A stretch of 9,956 bases of DNA from Candidatus Micrarchaeaceae archaeon (GCA_027310535.1 DAIDAQ010000040.1:1-9956), one strand, 5' to 3'; shown: positions 1-6,232, counted from the first letter of the stretch. The notes: generated by a model not told the origin, from the letters alone. Numbers and translations are program-made.

Positions 1-1
1 G

Positions 2-169
2 AGGAACATAGCGAACCAGCTCGCCTATGCAAACTCCATGAAGCTCGGCTATGCGATAATCGTAGGCGACGAGGAGCAGAAGAGCAGCAAGGTAAAGCTG
101 CGGAATCTCGTCAGCGGAGAGGAAGAGATAATAAGCATTGATGATGCAATAAAGGAATTGTCAAAATGA
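2..169 (+). CDS. hisS: Histidyl-tRNA synthetase, C-terminal end (partial)
   Basis: The window opens inside this gene; 55 residues and the TGA stop are visible. The fragment reads like the last strand and helices of the class IIa anticodon-binding domain of HisRS: an RNIANQLAYAN helix, the buried strand GYAIIVGDEE, then VKLRNLVSGEEE and a short acidic tail with DDAIKEL. In the family this domain recognises the tRNA-His anticodon, while the missing N-terminal part attaches histidine to the tRNA in the cytoplasm. A strand ending in VG(D/E)EE followed by K+LR(D/N)L.(S/T)GE is characteristic of HisRS, although ThrRS and ProRS share the fold, so the assignment is strong but based on a short piece. 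The next gene starts 30 nt downstream on the same strand, which suggests co-transcription. Confidence 0.82.
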   Translation, partial: RNIANQLAYANSMKLGYAIIVGDEEQKSSKVKLRNLVSGEEEIISIDDAIKELSK

Positions 170-199
170 GGGCAACGATGAGCTGCAGGTGGCGGTCAA

Positions 200-727
200 A
201 TGGCAAAGAAAGATGATGTTGAGAGGGTGGCTGACGAACACATAGGGAAGGGAGGGGTGCTCGTAAGGCTCTATTTTGATGTGCAGGACAAGGAGGAGGG
301 AAAGCTGCAGCCGCTGCTCACTGATCTGGTCAACAATCGCCTGCTGAAGGAGAAGGGGATAATCTACTGCTACGGAAAGGTAAACGAGCCGATAGAGTCA
401 AACGGAATGTTTGTTGCAAGCGCGATAGTGACTGTGCTCTTTTCAGGCCTTGCCCCACTTGTTAACGTCGTCTTCAACTATGCTCCGATGGCGATAGAGC
501 TGATCAAGCCCGAGAAGGAGTTCCACATGAAGACAGCTGAGCTGCAGTCGGTGCTGCTTGACCTCTCAAGCGTTTCGCTGACATACTCGAGGTACATGCT
601 CGAGCGCATAATGAAGAAGGAGGACATCGAAGCAGTAAGAAAGCAAATAGAGAACCGCATCGTGATTGGTAGGAGGACGATCGACGATTCCAAAAAAAAG
701 GCAGACGACAGCATTAACTCTACATAG
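200..727 (+). CDS. Conserved archaeal protein of unknown function
   Basis: This is a 175-residue protein with no signal peptide. The ATG at 200 is preceded by AGGTGGCGG, a fair Shine-Dalgarno match. The order is: an alpha/beta start (VLVRLYFDVQDKEEGKLQPLL), a strand with a conserved-looking EKGIIYCYGKVNEPIE, a hydrophobic stretch at about residues 71-90, the segment NYAPMAIELIKPE, a helix over LQSVLLDLSSVSLTYSRYML, and a charged lysine-rich tail. The pattern of a (Y)AP.A(I/V)E(I/L)..PE segment followed by an LQ..L.DL.S helix reminds me of a small archaeal hypothetical family, but I cannot name it with certainty. The hydrophobic stretch could be buried strands rather than a membrane segment. 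Its position 30 nt after hisS suggests one operon. No catalytic motif is visible. Confidence 0.85.
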   Translation: MAKKDDVERVADEHIGKGGVLVRLYFDVQDKEEGKLQPLLTDLVNNRLLKEKGIIYCYGKVNEPIESNGMFVASAIVTVLFSGLAPLVNVVFNYAPMAIELIKPEKEFHMKTAELQSVLLDLSSVSLTYSRYMLERIMKKEDIEAVRKQIENRIVIGRRTIDDSKKKADDSINST

Positions 728-770
728 CAAGAAACTCACGCCCTTTAGAGGCTGGATAAGAGCGAGTTGT

Positions 771-788
771 TAAGGTATATAAAAATAA
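771..788 (+). promoter_or_regulatory. TATA-box promoter
   Basis: The sequence AAGGTATATAAAAATAAG is an excellent archaeal TATA box with a purine-rich BRE side. A start about 25 nt downstream would fall near 800-805, giving a leader of roughly 10 nt before the ATG at 813. It marks the original start of the broken gene that follows. Confidence 0.75.
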
Positions 789-812
789 GTTGCTAACGTT
801 TACAGTGGTTTG

Positions 813-1385
813 ATGCAGCTGGATGCAACTAGCAAAGCTGTGGCAGCGCTGCCGCTCAGCAGCCAAACAGGAGCTCCGCCAGGCTCGTTGTCGTGGTCAT
901 CGCTTTAGTAGTCGTGCTTGCTGCTGCCTCATACAGTATCACAACAATACTGAATGCCGGCGCCCGATACCTAATAACCAGCAGGACAGCAATCAAGCGA
1001 AGCTCGGTTATATCCTTTCCGTGAAGAGCTCAGGCACAACCATAAACATAGAGTATGCGGGGGCTTTAAGCACCGCAAACTGGGGCATTTATGTCCCATT
1101 AATGTTCGGGTTCAATCGTTCTGGTGGAAACGCTATGGCAACCATCGCGGTCAACAGCTTGAGTACCTTGCAGGTATACAGGTACAGGAGGTCTCTATTA
1201 TGACTGTGCCGTATACGGGAAAAACGAGACGTGCTGCAATCTGACGGCAAGCGCCGAAGCGGCCCCGCCAACATGTCTTATGGCGGTTCTGTGATAGGAC
1301 GATTTATGTGTATTATTCATCTTCAGGGAAGCTTAGGTATACAATTTCGCCAGCTATTTGCGGCCTCGTCATTATAGCGGCGCCA
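813..1385 (+). pseudogene. Frameshifted membrane-anchored secreted protein (remnant)
   Basis: A strong TATA box at 771 and the ATG at 813 head a reading frame that changes phase at least three times. From 813 the frame reads MQLDATSKAVAALPLSSQTG, polar and cytoplasmic in style. Near 880 the sense moves to another frame with a clear transmembrane anchor, RLVVVVIALVVVLAAASY, then TILNAGARYLITSRTAIK. Near 1005 it moves to a third frame reading YILSVKSSGTTINIEYAGAL and AMATIAVNSLSTLQVYR. Near 1175 it shifts again to YYDCAVYGKNETCCNLTAS, with a possible last piece near 1308-1385. Cytoplasmic tail, single anchor, then a Ser/Thr/Asn-rich ectodomain with cysteines and sequons matches the architecture of the proteins at 1458-2471 and 2707-3258. 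Sequencing error is possible, but neighbouring genes are intact. The 3' limit is approximate, and the remnant converges on the minus-strand gene ending at 1458. Confidence 0.6.
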
Positions 1386-1457
1386 GCCTCAATGGTCTGG
1401 GTCGCCGCTGCCGGTTGGCATATGTTTGCAGCAGCCCTCTCCTTGTTGCCGATCCCC

Positions 1458-2471
1458 TCATCTGGAAAGCGTCAGGTTAACGAGCACTCCAGGAACCGTT
1501 TCAACAGGCGTGTCGCCCAGATAGAAATCGCCGAGCGCTATGAACTGGGAAGGGTCTGTTTCGTTAGCGATTATCCTTATTGCAACCTTCTTTCCAGAGA
1601 CTGCAAAGAGCGGCAATGTTGCGTTTGTGAAGGTGAATGCCTTCGCGCGGTTGTTCGTCAGGTTCATGGTGCTGAACCTCGCCTTTATGTAAACCTGGTC
1701 ATTGCTTAATATCTCGATGTAACCCCTTGCGCCCCCCGAGCCTAAAAGCTGGAAGTTGAGGAAGTTCTTGCTTGCGATGAACGGCATAGAGGTGAGGTTG
1801 CCGTATGGCATCGAGCCGAGCCCACACTGATATGTGCTAGCGAAATAATTGCCGCTGTACCCCGACCATGCGGAGCCAAGAGGGTAGCAGCCCCGCTTGT
1901 TGGCATCCGCTATGCTGAGCGGTGCCAGGCCCCATGCGCTTCCAGTTGTAAGCCAGCCGTAATACGTTCCGGTGGAGAATTTGCCGTTCACAAGGTTGGT
2001 GTTCACGTTGCTGCTGTTCTGTTGAGGTGAGCCAAGCTCTGTTATCGCAGCGCTGCACGCATAACCTATTGAGCTGCTGCCCCTTCCACCTCTTGTCAAT
2101 ACGATACTGTAGTTCTGTGCGGGCAGCTGGTAAACATCATACATGCCCAGGCAGGAGTTGTTGAAGCTCTGGTCAACGTATCTCTTGCCGTTCTGCCCTG
2201 TTATCTTCACTGCCGCTCGGGTGGCATTTCCGCTCGCCACCCATAGACCTATGCTGCCACCCCCCCACTTGCATTCCTCGCTTACCACTGCATTCTCGGC
2301 CACGGTTGATAGGTATACCCCTATGCAGTTGTTCAACCCTTTGTAGATTGTGTTGGCTGGCGCCGTTGTAGTTGTCGTGCGCTGGAATGGCGTCGAAAGG
2401 CCTCCGACAAGCCACCAGAGGATGAAGAGTGCCAGCAGCACAGCGACATAAGCGATTATCCCCTTGTTCAT
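1458..2471 (-). CDS. Membrane-anchored extracytoplasmic glycoprotein-like protein
   Basis: This is a 337-residue protein. Residues about 5-23 form one transmembrane segment (IIAYVAVLLALFILWWLVGG); a Thr-rich linker and a large ectodomain follow, so it is probably anchored by its N-terminus with the body outside. The ectodomain has many N-x-S/T sequons and at least six cysteines (NNCIG, EECKW, NSCLG, YACSA, RGCYP, YQCGL). Residues about 168-330, from LVNGKFSTGTYYGW to ALGDFYLGDTPV, look like a beta-sandwich resembling galactose-binding or discoidin-type carbohydrate-binding domains; that is inference from pattern only. I chose the ATG at 2471: GGTGAT lies 1 nt upstream and a TATA box 30-40 nt upstream. 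A TTG at 2483 would add four residues but sits at the predicted transcription start. It is divergent from the genes at 2586-3258. Binding of surface glycans is plausible but unproven. Confidence 0.88.
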   Translation of the reverse strand: MNKGIIAYVAVLLALFILWWLVGGLSTPFQRTTTTTAPANTIYKGLNNCIGVYLSTVAENAVVSEECKWGGGSIGLWVASGNATRAAVKITGQNGKRYVDQSFNNSCLGMYDVYQLPAQNYSIVLTRGGRGSSSIGYACSAAITELGSPQQNSSNVNTNLVNGKFSTGTYYGWLTTGSAWGLAPLSIADANKRGCYPLGSAWSGYSGNYFASTYQCGLGSMPYGNLTSMPFIASKNFLNFQLLGSGGARGYIEILSNDQVYIKARFSTMNLTNNRAKAFTFTNATLPLFAVSGKKVAIRIIANETDPSQFIALGDFYLGDTPVETVPGVLVNLTLSR

Positions 2472-2500
2472 AATCACCAACAAGAAAGGAAATACAGCAC

Positions 2501-2516
2501 TGGTATATATTCTTAT
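2501..2516 (-). promoter_or_regulatory. TATA-box promoter of the 1458-2471 gene
   Basis: On the minus strand the sequence GATAAGAATATATACCAG contains the TATA element AATATATAC. The predicted start near 2480-2484 gives a leader of only about 10 nt that still contains the GGTGAT ribosome binding site at 2473-2478. This arrangement decides the ATG at 2471 over the upstream TTG. Confidence 0.65.
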
Positions 2517-2585
2517 CCGTCAAAGCTTCTCTGTAACATTCGCAACGCTCACAAAGGTGCATGTTTTGGGAAGCATACCAAGGAA

Positions 2586-2720
2586 ATGGAAAAAAAAGGG
2601 AAGGATGCGCTGGAAATGGCTCAAGAAAAGAAGAAAGAGGCTGAGGAGAGCGCAGAAGAGGAGGGTAGGCGGCCTCTGAACGGTCCTGCCGTACATCCAA
2701 GGCGATATGATGTATGTTGA
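2586..2720 (+). CDS. Possible small charged helical protein
   Basis: This short frame encodes 44 residues starting MEKKGKDALEMAQEKKKEAE, a strongly charged Lys/Glu-rich stretch likely to be one helix, followed by a basic Pro/Arg tail ending HPRRYDVC. The frame remains open upstream of the ATG without another ATG nearby, so the start is uncertain. Its TGA (2718-2720) overlaps the start region of the next gene: ATGs lie at 2707 and 2710, and another at 2722, one base after the stop. That layout suits translational coupling or reinitiation. The purine-rich composition could produce such a peptide by chance, and the upstream AGGAA is only a weak ribosome binding site. I do not recognise a family. 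Confidence is low. Confidence 0.35.
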   Translation: MEKKGKDALEMAQEKKKEAEESAEEEGRRPLNGPAVHPRRYDVC

Positions 2721-3258
2721 GATGCAGAGAGCGCACAACCCTTACAAGCTTATAACACTTGTATTCGGTGTGCTGCTTGTGGCAGCCATCATAGCACTCT
2801 ACTTCATCACAGCAAACACAAGCAGCAGCGCGGCGAAGACTGGCGCCACTACCACTGTTACATACGCTAATTACAGCAACACCACTCGCATGCAGACTTC
2901 GAACAACTCAACAAAAAATCAGGCAATGCAACAGCAGGCCAGTAACAATGGAAATAACAGGATTGTTTTAGCTCCAGGTGGTTGTGCGGCTCCATCTCTG
3001 CTTGAATCAGGAGGCACGTCAACCTCAAACCTCTCAAGCTCCTTTGCAAGCTACTACATTGTCGCTGCCAATGCAACACAGGAAACATACCTGCAGCTTG
3101 AGATTGGGACATACAGCTCTCCACTTCTCTTCTCGAGCCAGAACTTCACAAGCTTGCAGGGGCTGAAGGTTCAAAACACCGGCTGGCCCCTGTTCTTCTT
3201 CTGTAATCCTACACAAACATCAGACAGCATAACTTATTCACTGTCCGCTTACAGGTAA
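2707..3258 (+). CDS. Small membrane-anchored secreted protein
   Basis: This 183-residue protein has a short cytoplasmic N-terminus (MQRAHNPYK), one transmembrane helix at about residues 15-35 (LITLVFGVLLVAAIIALYF), a low-complexity Thr/Asn/Gln/Ser linker at about 38-85 with N-x-S/T sequons (NTS, NYS, NTT, NST), and a compact C-terminal domain of about 100 residues. That domain carries two cysteines, in PGGCAAP and FFCNPTQ, which could form a disulfide, and the sequons NLS, NAT and NFT. The composition suggests a beta-rich ectodomain on the cell surface. Starts at 2707, 2710 and 2722 are all possible; the last lies directly after the stop of the small upstream frame. No clear TATA box lies close to the start, which favours transcription together with that frame. 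It ends 6 nt from the convergent gene at 3265. Function is unknown. Confidence 0.85.
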   Translation: MMYVEMQRAHNPYKLITLVFGVLLVAAIIALYFITANTSSSAAKTGATTTVTYANYSNTTRMQTSNNSTKNQAMQQQASNNGNNRIVLAPGGCAAPSLLESGGTSTSNLSSSFASYYIVAANATQETYLQLEIGTYSSPLLFSSQNFTSLQGLKVQNTGWPLFFFCNPTQTSDSITYSLSAYR

Positions 3259-3264
3259 GTGCCA

Positions 3265-3780
3265 TTACTCAACAGGTAGGTTTTCCATCTCCTCAGATTC
3301 AGTCCTCTTGAAGCCGTGGTACATGCCGAGCACTGCCTCTGCTCTGCTCAGTTTCCCATCCTCCAGTGCGGCATTGAAAACGCTCATCCCTTTGCCATCT
3401 ATCTGGTCTTTGACCCCTGGTACTTTCAGGACCGCAAGTTTGACAGCTTTGCTGCCATTCCTGACAGCATGGTGTGCGACTGTTGCATAGGAGCTGTCCC
3501 TATTAAGCAGAAGATCTCTGCTACATGCAACAGCAAGCCTATAGTCATCATTCCCGAAAACAACTAGCACCTTTGCAATCGAATCACCTTTGTAATTCAC
3601 AAGCAGCTTCTCTGGTGCCTCTTCTGCAATTCTCTTTATGCTGCCTGGCCCTTGTGCAGCCAGATTAATCACAAGTTGGTAGAAGTCGCGCAGTCTGCCC
3701 GCCGTGTCCTTCATTGAATAATCAACTTTTCCGTTTTCCCGTATACTGCGCTCTGCAGTAACATTTTTGTTAGCCATCAT
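3265..3780 (-). CDS. Ankyrin-like repeat protein
   Basis: This is a 171-residue soluble protein without a signal peptide. From about residue 59 to 153 I see three copies of a repeat of about 32 residues: KGDSIAKVLVVFGNDDYRLA, then DSSYATVAHHAVRNGSKAVK, then GKGMSVFNAALEDGKLSRAE. The shared pattern, a small residue and Ser, then A..V or V..A, then Gly at the helix turn, then a second hydrophobic helix, resembles degenerate ankyrin repeats, which usually bind partner proteins. Leucine-rich-variant or HEAT-like solenoids are alternatives. The N-terminal 55 residues look like a separate helical cap. The ATGs at 3780 and 3777 are adjacent; GGTGAT abuts the first and is 3 nt from the second, so 3777 may be the true start. 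A TATA-like element lies near 3816. Its partner and role are unknown. Confidence 0.85.
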   Translation of the reverse strand: MMANKNVTAERSIRENGKVDYSMKDTAGRLRDFYQLVINLAAQGPGSIKRIAEEAPEKLLVNYKGDSIAKVLVVFGNDDYRLAVACSRDLLLNRDSSYATVAHHAVRNGSKAVKLAVLKVPGVKDQIDGKGMSVFNAALEDGKLSRAEAVLGMYHGFKRTESEEMENLPVE

Positions 3781-3810
3781 ATCACCGTTAGCCTATTTTA
3801 TCATATTATT

Positions 3811-3826
3811 CAAAGTATTTAACCTG
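3811..3826 (-). promoter_or_regulatory. Likely promoter of the ankyrin-like gene
   Basis: The minus strand reads TTCAGGTTAAATACTTTG, with TTAAATAC as a TATA-like element. Transcription would start near 3790, leaving a leader of about 10 nt that includes the GGTGAT at 3781-3786. Confidence 0.5.
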
Positions 3827-3920
3827 AATCCCGCACTTCCGTTAATCAATCCCGCATACAAACCTCATACCTTATCTTTTCCCTTGCATTCTTGCAGTTT
3901 CTGTAAAGGCCGCCGAGAAC

Positions 3921-3969
3921 GTTGGAGTCGCCTTCCAACATGGTAGCCGGTTTCATGTTGGATTCCAAC
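3921..3969. repeat. Nested inverted repeats (GTTGGA / TCCAAC alternating)
   Basis: GTTGGA occurs at 3921-3926 and 3957-3962, and its complement TCCAAC at 3934-3939 and 3964-3969, in alternating order. The middle pair extends to a perfect 9-bp arm, TCCAACATG at 3934-3942 and CATGTTGGA at 3954-3962, around an 11-nt loop. The outer units can form alternative hairpins. No poly-T run follows, so an ordinary terminator is unlikely; a binding site, a recombination relic or a small RNA element are possible. Confidence 0.6.
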
Positions 3970-4002
3970 AACTAGCAACTTTTGCATGGAAAGAGGATTA
4001 GC

Positions 4003-4021
4003 TGAAGTTGGCTGAACTTCA
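4003..4021. repeat. Perfect 7-bp inverted repeat
   Basis: TGAAGTT at 4003-4009 and AACTTCA at 4015-4021 flank a 5-nt GGCTG centre. It could be a protein-binding dyad or a small hairpin; no gene starts within a useful distance. Confidence 0.45.
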
Positions 4022-4327
4022 TTTGGATGCTATAATAAGTGACCTTACGAATGCGACGCTGCAATTCAACCGATGGATTAATAGGAAAGATTTTCAGATT
4101 GTGCGGTGCAATGCATATCGTAATGCCATGGACTCAAACATGATAAGGAGGAGCCTGGAGGATCAACGCGAGAGAAGGGAGAGGGAAGTATACTGTGGGC
4201 CCACTGTAGGGAGATCATGATCTCGACCATACTCACAAAACAGAAGAACAAGGTAAATGTTTTCGGCTTCCTACAGAATGGAATTAGGCGGCACAACCCA
4301 TCTTTCGTCGGAAGCTAAACAGACACC

Positions 4328-4342
4328 AAAAGTTTAAAAACT
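4328..4342 (+). promoter_or_regulatory. Possible TATA-box promoter of the 4424 gene
   Basis: AAAAGTTTAAAAACTC is TATA-like. It would start transcription near 4360, giving a leader of about 60 nt, longer than for the other genes here, so the call is tentative. Confidence 0.35.
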
Positions 4343-4423
4343 CTTCGTTCGATGTGTTTAGTAATGTGATGGACTTCAACGTGATACAAACCGGTTTGAT
4401 GCTTAGGGCTTGTTGGTGAATAG

Positions 4424-4681
4424 ATGGCAAGAAACAGCAACTTTTTAAAAATAAATTGGAAAGCAGCCACCCTGACAGGGGCCATTATTGGATTTCTGGC
4501 ATGGATCTTTGTGATCCCTTGGTACAACACTTCGTCTTTTGGCATGTATGGAATCGATGGCTTATTGGCTTCGTACGTTTCCCCCATTTTTATCCCTGTC
4601 TCTGCAATAATCGCAATACTGTGCGGTGCTTTGACCGGGCTGTTGATAGCGCTTGTGTACAACCGGCTCTTGAAATTATAA
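4424..4681 (+). CDS. Small integral membrane protein, two helices
   Basis: This 85-residue protein has two hydrophobic segments: about residues 14-33 (AATLTGAIIGFLAWIFVIPW) and about 55-78 (IFIPVSAIIAILCGALTGLL). They are joined by a loop rich in Gly, Ser and Tyr. The N-terminus (MARNSNFLKINWK) and C-terminus (VYNRLLKL) are basic, which favours both ends inside and the loop outside. Glycine/alanine-rich helix faces (GAIIG, CGALTG) suggest tight helix packing, perhaps as a dimer or as a subunit of a larger complex. The start is supported by GGTGA about 5 nt before the ATG. I recognise no family; small two-helix proteins like this are common and varied. It is followed by about 200 nt without a gene. 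Confidence 0.75.
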   Translation: MARNSNFLKINWKAATLTGAIIGFLAWIFVIPWYNTSSFGMYGIDGLLASYVSPIFIPVSAIIAILCGALTGLLIALVYNRLLKL

Positions 4682-4770
4682 CTGCAGCCCCCCTGTGGTT
4701 GCAAGCGCCTATTGCAAAGGCTCGCTGATAATTCCCAATTTACCGTGGCCGCTTTCATCGCATAAAGAAC

Positions 4771-4784
4771 ACGAAGTCCTTCGT
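4771..4784. repeat. Short palindrome ACGAAGTCCTTCGT
   Basis: A 6-bp dyad with a 2-nt centre lies 90 nt after the membrane-protein gene. A T-rich GGTTTTTAG follows about 16 nt later, so it may contribute to termination, but the support is weak. Confidence 0.3.
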
Positions 4785-4827
4785 CCTGGCGGAAGTAAAG
4801 GTTTTTAGTCTGGCAAGCCCCTAACTG

Positions 4828-4841
4828 GCTATGCACATAGC
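4828..4841. promoter_or_regulatory. Palindromic candidate operator next to a TATA box
   Basis: GCTATGCACATAGC is a perfect 6-bp dyad around a CA centre. It ends 6 nt before the TATA element at 4847-4855, overlapping where TFB would contact the BRE, so a bound regulator could block or recruit the transcription machinery at the next gene. No second copy was noticed in the window. Confidence 0.4.
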
Positions 4842-4844
4842 AAG

Positions 4845-4857
4845 CTCTTTATAGGTT
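4845..4857 (+). promoter_or_regulatory. TATA-box promoter of the 4884 gene
   Basis: CTCTTTATAGGTT contains TTTATAGG. A start about 25 nt downstream, near 4876, gives an almost leaderless message for the ATG at 4884. Confidence 0.6.
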
Positions 4858-4883
4858 TACTGCAGAATAAAATCTTGGGGAAG

Positions 4884-5366
4884 ATGTCATTCAAGACGGC
4901 CAATGACAAGGTTGCAGCAGAGCCGCTGCGGTGGGACAGGGGCGACCAGAGAATAGAGGAGGTGCTACGGCTGAATGAGACTATACACCACCAGATCAGA
5001 ATTGCAGCAGAGAAGATAACCTCGCTGCCCCATATGTCCCTATCAGCCAATGAGGCTAAGGCGATGGTGGATATATACAGAAAGTTCAAGGATGGATGGT
5101 TCAACCATAGGAACGAGTGCATGCTAAGCGAGTTGCGCTTCAACGCCAGAATGATGGGCAGGAACGGCGACAGACACATGTACGACGACGTCGAGACCCT
5201 ACGCCACCTCGAAGAATTCAAACTCCTGCTCCTGCTGCCTGCAAAGGGCGATGAGATATTGGTCAGGCTTATGCTGCCGCTGGGGGCGATAGTTGGCGAG
5301 CGCCTTTTCATACGCCTTAGCAAAACCCAGGGCCTTATAAGGAACGGAGGCAGTAATTCCCATTGA
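4884..5366 (+). CDS. Unrecognised soluble protein, member A of a tandem pair
   Basis: This 160-residue protein is mostly helical by composition, with no signal peptide and no membrane helix, although residues 112-120 (FKLLLLLPA) are very hydrophobic. I chose the ATG at 4884 because the TATA box at 4845 predicts a start near 4876; an in-frame TTG at 4875 would add three residues. Visible blocks are LRWD at 15-18, a helical SANEAKAMVDIYRKFKDGW at 54-72, and VETLR followed by the leucine run at about 103-120. Each has a counterpart in the next gene (LKWD, TAAEAIKWAEEYKTYKDNY, AILR...KLLL), which suggests the two are diverged paralogues. No catalytic or nucleic-acid-binding motif is recognisable. 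A palindrome beside the promoter suggests regulation. Function is unknown. Confidence 0.8.
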   Translation: MSFKTANDKVAAEPLRWDRGDQRIEEVLRLNETIHHQIRIAAEKITSLPHMSLSANEAKAMVDIYRKFKDGWFNHRNECMLSELRFNARMMGRNGDRHMYDDVETLRHLEEFKLLLLLPAKGDEILVRLMLPLGAIVGERLFIRLSKTQGLIRNGGSNSH

Positions 5367-5370
5367 GCGT

Positions 5371-5386
5371 TGCGGTAAAATCCGCA
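5371..5386 (+). other. Short hairpin after gene A
   Basis: TGCGG and CCGCA form a 5-bp stem around TAAAAT, 4 nt after the stop of the preceding gene. No U-run follows, so it is only a weak candidate for a 3'-end signal. Confidence 0.3.
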
Positions 5387-5453
5387 GATAGGAAAGAGAA
5401 ACTATGTGATCATATCAAAAAGGTAAACCAAATTTTCTCGCAACGCCATTGAA

Positions 5454-5468
5454 AAACATATATATTCC
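5454..5468 (+). promoter_or_regulatory. TATA-box promoter of the 5494 gene
   Basis: AAACATATATATTCC is a good TATA element. Transcription would begin near 5486, about 8 nt before the ATG at 5494. The promoter lies inside the longest open frame, which shows that the upstream TTG at 5449 is not the start. Confidence 0.65.
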
Positions 5469-5493
5469 AGGTGTAAATGTAATATGTGAAGGC

Positions 5494-5982
5494 ATGACCA
5501 AAACAATTGCATTGAAATGGGATGCGGAAAGCCTTGCTGATGGTGCAGGGTGCTTCAACAGAATCTTCCTGTCACAACATGAGCCTACCGCCGCTGAAGC
5601 AATAAAGTGGGCAGAGGAATACAAGACCTACAAGGATAACTATAGAATGGCCGTTGTAGGTGATATCTTACGCTCCACACTGAGCCTTGACGATATAGAG
5701 CGCGACAGGCCCTATTTCTTCGTTAATCGCGAAGCTGTTACAATGGATAAAAAATGGTATGCATTCTTTTACGATTGTGGCACCGTTCCTATACCCGAGG
5801 GAGAGGCAATACTACGCAACTGGAACCACAAGCTGCTCCTGCCGATCGCGATAATACCCGAATCTCCCATACCACTGCTTGTCAAGGTGAACCTCAGCGG
5901 ATCAGGGTTCCCAACCCACCTCAGCCTTGAAGAGGTCAGCGACAAATGCATGAAGGCGCAGGTGGCACTCGTAAGGAGGTAA
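5494..5982 (+). CDS. Unrecognised soluble protein, member B of a tandem pair
   Basis: This 162-residue protein starts at the ATG at 5494. That choice follows from the TATA box at 5454-5468, which implies a nearly leaderless message; GTGAAGG upstream may also serve as a weak ribosome binding site. It has no signal peptide. The N-terminal half is helical, with LKWD at 7-10 and TAAEAIKWAEEYKTYKDNY at 32-50. The second half is more beta-like, with DRPYFFVNRE, KKWYAFFYDCG, HKLLLPIAIIPE at 112-123 and LLVKVNLSGSG. Compared with the preceding 160-residue gene, L(K/R)WD, (S/T)A.EA......Y(K/R).(F/Y)KD.(W/Y) and LR...KLLL are shared in the same order, with the last block at the same residue number. I therefore infer distant paralogy. 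No enzymatic signature is evident, and I cannot assign a family. Confidence 0.8.
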   Translation: MTKTIALKWDAESLADGAGCFNRIFLSQHEPTAAEAIKWAEEYKTYKDNYRMAVVGDILRSTLSLDDIERDRPYFFVNREAVTMDKKWYAFFYDCGTVPIPEGEAILRNWNHKLLLPIAIIPESPIPLLVKVNLSGSGFPTHLSLEEVSDKCMKAQVALVRR

Positions 5983-6055
5983 ACACGGATTAGCAAGATC
6001 AAGCTGTGGACTGGATTTCCAAAACCTGCATGCGGCAGGCATTGTAAAGGAGAGC

Positions 6056-6232
6056 ATGGAGGCCCTGTTGTGGCCCATCATGAGTGGTGATTTCCTACGT
6101 GCGTTCCAAAGTGAATTATGCATCAGAGAACAAGAGTGCCGTTTTGGCGGCGGGGCCGCGCAACATGCTCTGCATAAATTAGAGGGCATCAGAGTGCCGC
6201 CGCTCGAGACTACGTATGCGCCACTGCTATGA
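6056..6232 (+). CDS. Possible small protein (58 residues)
   Basis: An ATG at 6056 with AAAGGAG 3 nt upstream opens a 58-residue frame beginning MEALLWPIMSGDFLRAFQSE and ending ETTYAPLL. Its residue mix is normal for a soluble helical protein. The frame is also open for about 75 nt upstream (including GLDFQNLHAAGIVKES), without another ATG. After the TGA the same phase stays open from an ATG at 6245 to a stop at 6371 (MVGITKKVVIVPGALCARAI), so the region may be one gene cut by a stop codon. A long minus-strand frame (5902-6405) covers the same bases; its His/Cys/Pro-rich composition makes it less likely. I do not recognise either product. Confidence 0.3.
   Translation: MEALLWPIMSGDFLRAFQSELCIREQECRFGGGAAQHALHKLEGIRVPPLETTYAPLL

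Larger units (their letters stand above)
3827..4330. other. Gene-poor interval
   Basis: I find no convincing gene in these 500 bases. It contains the inverted-repeat cluster at 3921-3969 and a perfect 7-bp dyad at 4003-4021. A 33-residue frame at 4217-4318 (MISTILTKQKNKVNVFGFLQ, ending FVGS) has protein-like composition but no good ribosome binding site, and could be a decayed fragment. The 70-residue frame starting at a TTG at 4008 has no supporting signals. Confidence 0.5.

Noticed and set aside
823..1203. 126-residue plus-strand frame taken as one gene
   Set aside because: Its first 60 residues are an out-of-phase, Arg/Cys-rich translation, while the transmembrane anchor reads in another frame; it is part of a frameshifted remnant.
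1308..1709. 133-residue plus-strand frame
   Set aside because: Beyond about 1458 it is antisense to the well-supported minus-strand gene; only its first part may belong to the pseudogene.
4315..4836. 173-residue minus-strand frame
   Set aside because: It is antisense to the two-helix membrane protein, whose hydrophobic pattern and ribosome binding site are convincing.
5449..5493. TTG start at 5449 for gene B
   Set aside because: The TATA box at 5454-5468 lies downstream of it, so the ATG at 5494 is the start.
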